The notes under the pieces were generated by a model that did no database searches, had not been told where the DNA came from, and saw only the letters and a list, made by a program, of their open reading frames with translations. This document shows, in pieces, positions 24,090 to 34,192 of a stretch of DNA of 64,000 nt (the stretch's first letter is position 1; each line of letters starts with the position of its first letter). Source of the DNA: Silene conica (lineage: Eukaryota; Streptophyta; Magnoliopsida; Caryophyllales; Caryophyllaceae); assembly GCA_029255685.2 (NCBI GenBank), contig CM055319.2, forward strand, positions 10,030,747-10,094,746. The letters are read 5' to 3'. The translations under genes and the position numbers were made by a program.

Positions 24090-25860
24090 GGTTTTGATTA
24101 GGGATTAATGTGGAGGTGAGATTTGAAAAAAATGGGATTAATTTGGGAAATGAGAATTTGAAAAGGGGATTAATGAGGAAAAGAGGAGTGAATGAAGGAG
24201 ATAGTTGAAGAGTTGTGGCCTTGTGGGGTTTGCTGGTAACAGGATTTGTCGAGAGCCGTTTGTTTTTTTGGAGTTCAAATATTAACATCTTACTATGAGC
24301 GGGAGATCTTCTCTAATCTCACTTTATTCAATTCTTTTTCTTTTTTTTCAAAATTTATTACTCATAATAAAGTCCATATTATGAGACGGTTTTACGATTA
24401 CGTGTATTTCTAACTTTAGTGATTGAATATAGACTCACGCGAGGGTGATAGGCTTAAAGTCTATTTAGGCACATATTCGGGCCAAGAATGCTCCACAAAA
24501 TTTTGTTCTTAGAGAGGCTTGAAGCCGAGTCTCTTGAGAATTACACTCAAGTTTTAACCACTAGATTACACCCTTGCGGGCAATCTTCCTCAATTTACTT
24601 GGGCTCATCTGTTTGTATGATATAAGGGCAATTTGAGTGTGTTCAGGAAAAATATAAAAAATGAAAACAGTTCAAACGTGGTTGTATGTAAATCGTTAAT
24701 TGTAAAATCATGCAATTTTTTCAAACTCATACGCCATCAACAAATGAGATTTTAATTTGTGTTTGATTTTGTTAATTGTTTTCGTTAATTGTCATTTGCA
24801 ATGAGTAAATATTTCTTATGATCTTTTCCCTACTTTTAATTGTGAAATAGGCTAATACGGAGTAGTAATTTATTGTAAGATCGTCTTTTAAGTAGTTTGA
24901 CTTATTAGCGCGACACAGAAACGCGTAGGTGGTGTATGGGTTATTGGGCTGTGCATGACTTGCCGTTTTTTAGATTAATGGCCTTGGAACCGGCCAGTCA
25001 CGATGGGATAGTGGGCTGGACTGGTCGTTTCATGCTTGGGCCAATATCGTGCCAGCCCACAATTGTTTTTTTCTATAACAGTCTACGAATGTTTTTCTTT
25101 TTTGGTTTTAAGCACAATAGTCCATAATTTCTTTGTTTTTGTGGTCAGCCACTAAGCAAAGCAAAACTTTCTTCATTAACTTGTTAATGAGGCATGCGGC
25201 ATGCCTCTAGGCAGCCAACCGTGCTAGCCCAACGGCTGTGATTGGGTCAGGCACATGTGCGTTGTGTCGTATTGAGCCTAGGCATAGTAACAACAGCCTT
25301 GAATCAGCACGCGGCTCATGGCCTGTTGTACTGCGCTTACACCAAAACCCATGTCGTAAAAAAAAAAAGGCCATCGGCTGTTAGGTGGCATCAGCCCCTT
25401 GCATGCGTGCCCACTGCCCCACTTCCATCTATTCCTAGTGACAACTTACATTCTCTTCTGTTTTCGATATACTAAGTTGGGCTGCAGACTCAAAAAGTTT
25501 TCAAGGCCGGGAAGCATTCTGAATCCATCATTTAATCTTTGAGTTTTCACTTTTCAATATAGGAGGACAAGGATTAATTATGTGAGAAAACAAAACCTGA
25601 TATTCAAAATGGATTATCTCAACAATTCAACAAGTAATTGTAAAATCGTATTAAGTCTTGACAAGAAGATACCGATTAAAATCTGAAATCATAAATATCA
25701 TACAAACCCAAGAAGTTGGTATTTATGAATTTCTAAAATTGATTCTATAAATAAGCAGATGATACATTGAAACGGACATGTCGACATGACGACCTCAAGG
25801 CTCAAGTACGATGCAACTGAAGAAAGCTCATAGAGCTGTATACACACGGTATGGGTGGCC
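24090..25860. other. Intergenic DNA with an unassigned GC-richer block
   Basis: No gene is recognised. From about 24900 to 25500 the DNA is clearly less AT-rich than its surroundings, with repeated GGGCC/GGCCC words and a perfect palindrome, GAGGCATGCGGCATGCCTC, at 25189-25207. This looks like an old LTR or other repeat fragment, but ends and duplications were not found. Open frames here (24936-25127, 25242-25475) have no motif. Confidence 0.4.
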
Positions 25861-26379
25861 TCAAGGGAAATACTCGTACTTGCATCCACCGTGACCTGTT
25901 TAAGAAGAGGCAGTGAATCACAAGACGCGTTAAAGTGTATGTAAGTGAGCATTACAGTAGGAACTTACTGGGATTGAGACTGGTGACAAGAGCGGCGGAA
26001 TTGAAGTAACAAGTAGCACCCTTATGCTTGTACTTCTGGTAATAGCTGTTAAAAGCATATGAAGCATGATCTTTCAGTGTGTTTGGAAGAAAGCATTCCT
26101 TATTTCTCTGTATTTTACTGCAGTCTGCTCCTCCTCGGCCACACGCCCAGTCCAGCGCTATCTGCAGCTCCGCATCTCCTGTCTGCTCGTCGGCTATGCA
26201 CCATTCTTCCTCCGCTGCCTTCACTGCTCACCCCAAACATCCATTAAATCATAACATACTATGTATTATACACTATTACTCCTATTATTCAGGTATATAT
26301 TTACCATACCTGATTTCAGAGCGACGGATAATACGGCCACGAGCAAAACAAGCAGATTTCTTCTTAGCTGCGGCGACAT
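25861..26379 (-). CDS. Secreted X8 (CBM43) domain protein
   Basis: Three exons on the minus strand: 26310-26379, 25969-26223, 25861-25895 (360 bases, 119 aa), with phases agreeing (1 and 1). Exon 1 encodes a signal peptide with a strong hydrophobic core (LLVLLVAVLSVAL). The remainder is a single X8 domain. It has WCIADEQ, ALDWACGRGGADCSKIQ, CFLPNTLKDHASYAFNSYYQ, a TCYF motif and the closing HGGC, giving the six-cysteine pattern typical of the family. Family knowledge: X8/CBM43 modules bind beta-1,3-glucan (callose) at the cell wall and plasmodesmata, and occur alone or at the end of glucanases. There is no glucanase domain. The protein ends a few residues after the domain, so no GPI-anchor signal is visible. 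A TATATATA box lies about 60 bases upstream of the start. Confidence 0.92.
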
Positions 26380-26438
26380 GATTAATTTCGGCCTAAGCAA
26401 ACACGTACTCGAACTAATTAAAAGCTTGCTTATTAACC

Positions 26439-26446
26439 TATATATA
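26439..26446 (-). promoter_or_regulatory. Candidate TATA box of the X8 gene
   Basis: TATATATA lies 60 bases upstream of the start codon at 26379 on the minus strand, compatible with a short 5' leader. Confidence 0.45.
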
Positions 26447-27079
26447 ATGTAGTAACACTACCATGGAAACGTGAGATTGAAGATCCATAATGAATGCTTT
26501 ACAACATTGGATCTCGGAGCTGTGGGTCTTATTATAGATACAGTGAGGGGAACAAAAACAGGAATTTACACAGTTAGCAGGACGTATTCACGTTATTCGT
26601 CATGCTTCCATTACTCACCCCCACCAGATCTTGTCTTTACGTCAACTTTAGGCAACCTTATATGCTTGCATATCACCACTTTTTGTTTTCACTTCCCTGA
26701 AACTCAAATCGGTTCAATTTAGTTCAGTTTTTTGGTCTAGTCGCTAGATTTTAATTTTTTCAATTTAGTTCAGTTTAAGCTGAGTGTAAAGATAGTTCAA
26801 TTCAGTTAAACTCAATTGACGAAATATTCAAATAAAAAACAAGATTCCTTAACTGAAGTTATATACGGAGAATTAGACTTTTAAACGTCTATGAGTATTT
26901 AAAAAGGCACATGTGGTACCTAAACACCAACTGACAACAACATTAACAAAATAGTCCATCAATGGTTTTCACAATTTGTGAAGTAAGGATTAGATGTACA
27001 CAGATTTATCATGTTTTAAAAAAAGAAAAATATTGTCTTTGTAACTCCAATAGTTTACTTAATCATTTTACTTTCACTA
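26447..27079. other. Intergenic DNA with TTCAG/GTTCA-rich remnant
   Basis: No gene is recognised. Around 26704-26820 there are repeated TTTAGTTCAGTTT words. They resemble the pentamer arrays of the Harbinger-type elements further on, suggesting a decayed relative without clear ends. Confidence 0.4.
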
Positions 27080-27297
27080 GCCCTGTTTTTTCTGGCTTAA
27101 TTTCAGCCCCTTTCAATTTTGCTGGCTTACTCCGTTAGGTTTTAGTTACGTTCAATCAGTTATTTTAAATTAATCTCTTCACAAATTTAACTTTTAATTC
27201 AACTAAATTCACTTCACTCAGTTCAGCTCAAATTAATTCAATTAAGCTCTATTCCGATTAATGCAATTCAGCTCGTTTCAGCTGAAAAAAACAGGGC
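27080..27297. mobile_element. Small Harbinger-like MITE, degraded
   Basis: The left end GCCCTGTTTTTTCTGGCTTA and the right end, finishing GAAAAAAACAGGGC, form imperfect inverted repeats. The interior repeats TTCAGCTC-like pentamers. Flanking triplets (CTA and ATA) do not match, so the target duplication has decayed or the ends are slightly off. The termini resemble those of the larger elements at 30734 and 33050. Confidence 0.6.
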
Positions 27298-27814
27298 ATA
27301 AGTTTTCCGATAGACTGCCTTTTGCTACATTAGTTAGACGTATAGAAAAAAGTAAAGAAAATATAAATATTATCTTTAACTCTCGACTAAAGTTTTTGTA
27401 TTTTACTTTATTCCGTACCATAATCATTTTACTTTATACCGTCAAAATTTAGACTTAAAAACCACCAAGCTTTGGATTCTTTAGAAATGGAATAAACGCG
27501 AACGGAAGAGTAATTAAATTAGGAGTGAAATAAAGGAATTAGTAATGGGATGGAAATAGTAAACACAAAGCAAGTATGATCGCTTGACATCCAAGATTAC
27601 TACGAGTAATTGCTTTTTTGCACATACAAATGGCTTACAATACATCACGTAGTAAGATCAGTCTCTTGTTAACGAAAACTAATTTTTGGCCCGAGTAAAA
27701 AATTGCACGGATTGTTTTCAAATTCTATTATTGTAAATATATATCATCGAAACTAAATTATAATTCTTTTTTTGACGGCAATAAAGAAAGGTTTTTACAT
27801 ACAACCTACCCGAC

Positions 27815-28091
27815 CAGGGGCGTCTCAAATGAGTCGGACGCCCCGTGCAATAAGAAAACGGAGGCCCTCAAAATATTAAAAATAAAAGTAAAGTTAAGAA
27901 AATGATTATAGTGGGAGTCGATCTCAAGCTCCTTAGGTAATATGCAAAATTGGAACCACTACACTCCTTTGTATTGTTGATAGAACTGTAGATTTTATTG
28001 TATTTATACTGTAAAAACAGATTTTTGAGGCCCAAAAAAACTTAAGGCCCAGTTCTTTTGCTCAGCCTGAACCTGGCCCAAGCCGCCACTG
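27815..28091. mobile_element. hAT-type MITE
   Basis: A 277-bp element starts CAGGGGCG and ends CGCCACTG, flanked by a perfect 8-bp duplication, TACCCGAC (27807-27814 and 28092-28099). CAGKGGCG termini with an 8-bp duplication define hAT elements. It has no coding capacity. Confidence 0.92.
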
Positions 28092-28099
28092 TACCCGAC

Positions 28100-28780
28100 T
28101 CTCCGGGTCAGACTTTTTGTTACATTATTCGAAAAAGAAAATAAACTTATGATGGGACTGGTACAGATGATAGATCTCTTGTGGACAATCTGATCTCTCC
28201 AACTGAGCAAAGACTTCTTTTCTCTTCTTTATCAGTTGAGCTTCTGAGGAGTACCTGCAACAAGACACACTTACGCCACGAGGACGTATAAATTTTCTAG
28301 AGGGAAATCTACTTGTAGAGAAAGTAGATAAATTGTGTCTCGGAAATTCATCCCTTTGGCTCTGATTTTTCCGGAAGGAAGGAGTTCTCATCTTCTCCCT
28401 CACATGGCGAGTAGTAGGGAATCTGCAAGGGATATAAGTAGTGGGGACACGTAGCAGATTACGAGCTAAAGAAATCTTACTCTTCTTAGGGCTTGCCGAA
28501 AAACAAAAGGGCCGATTAGCATTGAGGTTAGAATATGCCAGAGGGCGGGTAAGTAGAGATAGTACATGTATGATTTTCCAAAACTAGAGGCTAAGCAACT
28601 GAAAGACACTCTTGAGGGTCTTGGGTTCTAAGAGAGGATAAATAGTCTCCAAAAGAGGAGGGGCTCAAGAATGTATCACTAATGGAGGACTTAGCTTCCT
28701 TGTCATAGTATTGATATCTGAAGAAGGAGACATATCTTTCTTGTGCACCCTCATCTTACGTTTTCGAGGTTTAGAGAGTC
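28100..28780. other. Decayed sequence downstream of the TPR fragment
   Basis: A minus-strand open frame at 28125-28403 is Ser/Arg-rich and contains SSEAQLIKKRKEVFAQLERS. I do not recognise it. It may be part of the same decayed gene or captured sequence as the TPR fragment upstream. Confidence 0.35.
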
Positions 28781-29530
28781 TCATTTTCTTTTTCTTCTCC
28801 TTCTTACCGAACTCACTTGCACTTTTTTCCTCCTTCGTGAGTCAGAATGACTAATACGAATCGTTATAGTTGCTGACATGAGTTTTTGATAATCATGTCC
28901 AGAAATCCTTAGGCTGAAATGTCGTGCCCTTTCTTTTTTAAAACTCAAAAAAAGACTTGTTTGGACCATTTTTCTCCAAACCAATGTTCTAATTAGTGCA
29001 CTCGCATTTCCCTTAACACTCACATTTTCATGGATTTCTGTCACCTCCATGGGCACACTCTCACAATCTTCTATATTACTTTCAGGAGCATGCAACGTAT
29101 CCAAAGAATGCACTTGTTTCTTACCGTTCACTTCCATTTCATCAGACGAGGCGACCTCCAACACTTTTTTACCATTAGCCTTAATGAGGAGGTGACCTTT
29201 AACAACCTCTAATTCTCTTATTAGAATATCCTTATTTCTATGTTCTACACCCAAAGCTTCCAACAAATCCATTTTTGGTTCTATGATTTTGTTCAATTTT
29301 ATATATACAATAGCCCTACGAAAAAGAGTCTTAACATTCCGCGGAACAGATTCCAAAACCATGGGACACAGGTCCACAGCAGCCCTGAATTCCTTAAGTT
29401 ATAAGGCACAAGCCGCCAGATTAGAATTAAGGGAGACTGTGAGGTCAAATAACGAGTGAATATCCTCATTTCCAACTCTAGTCAGGCTCAGACCAACAAG
29501 TTTACAAGCCTCATCGTAACAATTATGTGC
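28781..29530 (-). pseudogene. TPR-domain protein fragment, broken
   Basis: The minus strand reads ...VSLNSNLAACAL, a TAA stop, then LKEFRAAVDLCPMVLESVPR, NVKTLFRRAIVYIKLN and ELEVVKGHLL. This is the helix pattern of tetratricopeptide repeats (N.AAC.LKL..F..A...C...L, NVKALFRRA.A), as in co-chaperone and FKBP-type TPR domains. One in-frame stop (about 29399-29401) and a disturbed third repeat break it. The downstream portion becomes Ser/Lys/Arg-rich with no domain. No upstream enzymatic domain is found, so this is a fragment, possibly carried in by a transposon. Which TPR family it came from is unclear. Confidence 0.6.
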
Positions 29531-30730
29531 GTGATTTCAAACACTAATCATCATCATATATTTTACTAATGCAATAGCCACATCGCTGACATGGCACTAC
29601 AAAAAATTTCCTAGATCTGATGTGGCAGAAAATTAGAGCTACTACAAAATTCCATTAAATCTTTTAAAAAACCGTCAGGAATAATTTTAAAACCGTCGAG
29701 AATAATTTCATTCTATAATAGCTACAATAGGCGCAAAACATGGAATAATTTACTAAATCATGGAATAATTTCCTAAACTGATATACCGCGAATGATTCAT
29801 CTATTAATCCAAAATTATATCGTAGCTAGCATTGACTTAATACTTCTATGTCCAAGCCACATTAAAAAAAATCCTCCATAAATTCTCAGACTTAATCTAT
29901 TGCACCTTTTACCTCTCGGTTTTGGAAACGTCTTTAGTAGAACTTTGTATACCCAGAGCATGAGCAAACATCCTTAATATACATTTTTTGTATGAGCGAG
30001 TTTGCATACTACGTGATAATAATCCGTGAATACTACGTGATGACCCTCCCGTACTGCAACTAGGGTAATTAACAGCTGTGAAAATTCTTTATAATTAATA
30101 TAATTTTTTATCATTAATATAGATTTTTATAATACTACGTGATTTTTTTTGTATCATCGAGTTTGTATACTACGTGATGACCCTTTCGTAGTTCGTGCTG
30201 CCAATTATCATCTTTTTGTATACCCACATCCTAAACGAGTATTATCATCACGTAGTATTAAACGTACATTAATTAATCTGTGAATTTTCACGGGTTTAAA
30301 CCTAGTGGTAATATAATGTATGCAATAAAATAATGTATGTAATAACTATTGCACTTGGGCGGGAAAATAATCGCTGAGAGAACACGTGTACAAACTAATC
30401 TATAGCCGTTGTTCTATTATATACTTTTATATAGATTTATATAGATATGTACATATAAATAAATAGTAATTTTAACTTCGAAACAATGACATATTTTGTA
30501 AATATGTGATTGTTATTAGGATAGTTTGGCCCTTTTAATTTCAAAATATAGAAAGGTATTAAGTGGATTCGAATGGACCAAAATAGAATAGTTGTTATTT
30601 GGATAAAAATAGAGGGTACATTATAAAGTGATCACTATTTATTTAAAATGCTCGCACGTTGCTAAAAATCGTAAAAAAAGGGATTAAACAAAAGAATTAC
30701 TGAAGTATATACAGAGTATGGGGAAGAGAA
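29531..30730. other. AT-rich intergenic DNA, no gene seen
   Basis: Only short repeated words are visible, notably several TACTACGTGATGACC-like copies between 30005 and 30185. A GCACTACAAAAAATT stretch near 29593 superficially resembles a CACTA end but has no partner. Confidence 0.45.
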
Positions 30731-30940
30731 TAAGGCCCTGTTCTTTCTGGCTTATTTTCAGCTCGTTTCAGTTCAGCTCAGCTCTATTCAGTTCAGTTCA
30801 GCTCAGCTCTATTTAGTTCAGTTCAGTTCAGTTCAGCTCGTTTCAGTTCAGCTCAGCACTATTCAGTTCAGTTCAGTTCAGCTCAGCTTCATTTAATTCA
30901 TTTTAGTTTAGTTCAGCTCGACTTTATTAAGTAAATCACA

Positions 30941-30941
<1 letters not shown>

Positions 30942-30999
<58 letters not shown>

Positions 31000-31003
31000 T
31001 GTT

Positions 31004-31064
<61 letters not shown>

Positions 31065-31068
31065 TGTT

Positions 31069-31113
<45 letters not shown>

Positions 31114-31116
31114 GTT

Positions 31117-31150
<34 letters not shown>
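30942..31150. repeat. (TTA)n microsatellite
   Basis: Long runs of TTA are broken three times by GTTTTTG. The break pattern suggests the array itself was duplicated in blocks. It lies inside the Harbinger-type element. Confidence 0.95.
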
Positions 31151-31153
<3 letters not shown>

Positions 31154-31247
31154 TTATTTATTTATTATTCTATTTATTATAATTAATTAATAATTCTTAT
31201 TATGATTATTATTGTTATCATCTTGATGTGCTTCATCTTTGAGGTCA

Positions 31248-31650
31248 TTATGGACACCAATATCGCACCCTTTTTTTTTCAATTTCTTTTCGAATTTTGT
31301 CCATGAATTTCTTCCGTTCTTCATCATCCATGTTTGAATCTGTTCTTCCTTGAATACTTTGATGTTTTATAACTAGAATATCAGGTTTATACATCCGAAT
31401 GAAATTATGAAGTGTAAAAGTGGATACGATAATTGACATTTGATATTTCGTTGTCATTTGTGGCATGTTTTTTAACACCTTTCACCTCCTCTTCAGCTGA
31501 CCAAACGTCATTTCAACTGTCATCCTCAAAGATGAATGTCGATAATTAAAATGTTCAAGTATTCCGCTAGGAGGTGCATGCTTATATTCAGGCGCATGGT
31601 TTCTTACGTTTGGATGGCTAATAGGAGACATGGGTATCCCGAACCCACCA
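31248..31650 (-). pseudogene. PIF/Harbinger transposase C-terminal remnant
   Basis: The minus-strand frame reads PNVRNHAPEYK, FNYRHSSLRMTVEMTFGQLK, then KVLKNMPQM and STFTLHNFIRMYKPD. This is the end of the DDE nuclease domain of plant Harbinger transposases (HSSLR..VE.TFG..K.R; LHNFI), including the last catalytic Glu of the triad. A TGA replaces the Trp expected after QLKRR, and the N-terminal two thirds are missing. It cannot make a working enzyme. Confidence 0.8.
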
Positions 31651-31994
31651 AATAATAATTACCTATAAATGTTTATATATAAAAATAATTAATGTTTAGA
31701 TAATAAAAAAATGAAATACATGCCACATTTATCACATTTAGACGTAAAATGTCTAGATAATAAAAAAAAAATTTATGTTAATTAGACGTAAACTATTTAA
31801 ATGTTGCTTTTGTTAATTTTAAAACACAAGAAAAAAAAACAAAGTCCATTAGAGTTTACTAAAAAAAAAATACTTAAAAATTAATATTTTTTTAATATAA
31901 TTGTTTTTTAAAAAATCGCAAATTTGTATTAATCAAACATTTTTTTTTATATTATTATTATTATTTAGTATATTTTAATTAAACTTAAATTATT

Positions 31995-32215
31995 TCTATT
32001 AATTTCAACTTCATTTAGCTCAGCTCAGTTCAGCTCGATTAAATTCAGCTCAGTTCAGTTCAGTTCAGCTCAGCTCGATTCAGTTCAGCTCAGCTCAGTT
32101 CAGTTCAGTTCAGTTCAGTTCAGCTCAGCTCAGCTCGATTCAGTTCAGTTCAGCTCAGTTCAGTTCAGTTCAGTCCAGCTTAGCCCCATTCAGTTCAGCT
32201 CAGTTCAGTTCAGCT
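31995..32215 (+). repeat. TTCAG/CTCAG pentamer array, right arm
   Basis: About forty contiguous pentamers, mostly GTTCA and GCTCA with occasional CGATT breaks. The left arm (30760-30925) reads in the same direction, so the arrays are direct repeats inside an element whose tips are inverted. Confidence 0.9.
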
Positions 32216-32413
32216 CTAAAAAGCCAGAAAGAAGAGGGCCTAACTCCGTATACAATGAAGAGGAAAAAGTATGAGAAAGTGATGAGAGAGTAGTATACAA
32301 AATTGAGGCCAATTAAGATTGAGTGTATGTCCCCCAATGACGAGGGAATGAGTACGATAGATGACGCGCAATTGGAAGAGAAGTGTGAGATCCGAAGTAC
32401 AAATTTTTTTTTA

Positions 32414-32604
32414 TGTCTTGCTTGCGACGGGTCTTTAGTTATGACGGATATTTTGTGAGATAAAATGGGTAGAAAACGAGTTAGTGGAGAAAGGGGACCA
32501 CATAAATAGTGTTGGAGAGAGAGAAAAAGTGGGTATTTTGTAAGAGGAAACGATATCCGTCACAAGTTTGCAACGGATAATGCCGTTGCAAATAAGAATT
32601 TGTG
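32414..32604 (+). mobile_element. Mutator-like MITE, family G copy 1
   Basis: The copy runs from TGTCTTGCTTGCGACGG through GATATTTTGTGAGATAAAAT, GGGGACCACAT and GTGGGTATTTTGTGAGAGGA to AATAAGAATTTGTG. A T-rich duplication (ATTTTTTTTTA / ATTTTTTTTA) flanks it. Related copies are at 32719-32913 (inverted), 41801-46606 (split by Copia) and 48613-48808. Confidence 0.75.
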
Positions 32605-32718
32605 ATTTTTTTTAAGGAGGGATTCCTTTGGAATACGATTTACTGTCATATTTACTCTATTTTTAGTAAACCAAATGTTGTATGACTCACATCCATCATA
32701 ATTAAAGCATTATAATAT

Positions 32719-32913
32719 CACAAATTCTCATTTGTGACGGCGGTATCCGTCACAAGCTTGTGACGGATACCGTTTCCTCTCACAAAATACCCACTTTTTC
32801 TCTCTCTTCGACACTATTCATGTGGTCCCCTTTCTCCACTAACTCATTTTGTATCCATTTTATCTCACAAAATATCCGTCATAAATGGTGACCCGTCACA
32901 AGCAAGACTTACT
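32719..32913 (-). mobile_element. Mutator-like MITE, family G copy 2
   Basis: This 195-bp copy is inverted relative to copy 1 and flanked by ATTATAATAT on both sides (32709-32718 and 32914-32923). Its ends share TTGTGACGG. A 9-10 bp duplication points to Mutator-type transposition. Confidence 0.82.
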
Positions 32914-33049
32914 ATTATAATATGGAGTATTACTCATATAAATTACAATCTGTCTTGGTTTTAATAACACTTAATTTTAATCCGTATTTGGTACTTTAAC
33001 ATTTTCACTAATTTAGCCAATAAATATACCCATTTTAATCAACCATTTA

Positions 33050-34189
33050 GGTCCTGTTCTTTTGGACTTCAAGTCACTTAATTTAAATTCACTTCAGATC
33101 CTATAAGTTCAGTTCAGTTCAGTTCAGTTCCTATAAGTTCAGTTCAGTTCCTATAAGTTCAGTTCAGTTCAGTTCAGTTCCTATAAGTTCAGTTCAGTTC
33201 CTATAAGTTCAGTTCAGTTCAGATCCTATAAGTTCAGTTCAGTTCAGTTCCTATAAGTTCAGTCCAGTTCCTATAAGTTCAGTTCAGTTCAGTTCAGTTC
33301 CTATAAGTTCAGTTCAGTTCAGTTCAGTTCCTATAAGTTCAGTTCAGTTCAGTTCATATAAACTCAATTAAGAAAAGTTGTATACGGAGTATTATTTTTA
33401 ACAACCGATACAAACATTTTGCTTTAATTATTCGATACACGTCATCTATAAAAAAACAACTCATTAATAATTTACCCGTCTTTTACTCTTTAATTGATGC
33501 CAAACTATCATCCTCGTTAATGCCAAAAAAAAAACTACTCATTATACGACACACTCACCCTCACCAATTGTCACTCTCCAATTAATCAACTTCTTCATTA
33601 CCATTGTTAGAGAAAATAAATGGTTAGAGAAATTTGTAATAGTGAGTATTTTTTATCGTAATGTAATCGTAGTATAATGTATGAACTATGAACAAACAAT
33701 TATATATAAAGTTGAAAATATTTTAAATTACCATGTATTTTAGACTATTTTTTATCAATGTCATATAATAATAATAACAACAACAACAACATACATCAAC
33801 AACAACAATAATAGTAATAATAATAATTATAATAATAATAATAATAATTACAACAACAACAATAATAAAAATAATAATGATAATAGTTAACTGAAATTAA
33901 AATAAAGTTAATTAAGTTCGGGTTTTATAAGTTTAGTTCAGTTCAGATCCTATAAGTTAAGTTCAGTTCAGATCCTATAAGTTCAGTTCAGTTCAGTTCC
34001 TATAAGTTCAGTTCAGATCCTATAAGTTCAGTTCAGTTCAGTTCAGTTCCTATAAGTTCAGTTCAGTTCCTATAAGTTCAGTTCAGTTCAGTTCCTATAA
34101 GTTCAGTTCAGATCCTATAAGTTCAGTTCAGTTAAGTTCAAATCCTATAAATTCAGTTCAATTCAGTTTCGGTCCAAAAGAACAGGGCC
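33050..34189. mobile_element. PIF/Harbinger-type element with CCTATAAGTTCAG arrays
   Basis: The termini GGTCCTGTTCTTTTGGACTT and GGTCCAAAAGAACAGGGCC are inverted repeats, flanked by TTA (33047-33049 and 34190-34192). Length is 1140 bp. Both arms (about 33096-33357 and 33940-34175) are arrays of CCTATAAGTTCAGTTCAG in which the number of GTTCA units varies from copy to copy. The middle has mixed CAA and TAA microsatellites (about 33765-33880). It has no coding capacity. Confidence 0.88.
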
Positions 34190-34192
34190 TTA

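Larger units (their letters stand above)
30734..32240. mobile_element. PIF/Harbinger-type element with pentamer arrays and dead transposase
   Basis: The termini GGCCCTGTTCTTTCTGGCTT and AAGCCAGAAAGAAGAGGGCC are inverted repeats with a few mismatches, flanked by TAA on both sides (30731-30733 and 32241-32243). This 1507-bp element has sub-terminal arrays of TTCAG/CTCAG pentamers at about 30760-30925 and 31995-32215, both in the same orientation. A long (TTA)n microsatellite occupies about 30942-31150. A transposase remnant lies at 31248-31650. The TWA duplication, termini and transposase type all agree on PIF/Harbinger. Confidence 0.88.
32244..33046. other. Spacer between the two Harbinger-type elements
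   Basis: There is no gene. It holds two copies, in opposite orientation, of a roughly 190-bp MITE family (32414-32604 and 32719-32913), described separately. Confidence 0.7.

Noticed and set aside
26059-26381. Three overlapping plus-strand frames over the X8 gene
   Set aside because: They are antisense to well-supported exons and share no family resemblance.
27680-27710. Another hairpin of the Helitron 3' type
   Set aside because: The hairpin is imperfect and the expected CTRR before T is missing (TTAG is found), so it is at best a decayed end.
29593-29640. CACTACAAAAAATT as a possible CACTA element end
   Set aside because: No sub-terminal repeats, no opposite end and no 3-bp duplication were found.
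30999-31190. Open frame of almost pure Leu and Tyr
   Set aside because: It is the translation of the (TTA)n microsatellite in the Harbinger-type element.
30760-34175. Regular short repeats that look CRISPR-like at first sight
   Set aside because: The units are pentamers with no unique spacers, inside plant transposons with terminal repeats and target duplications.
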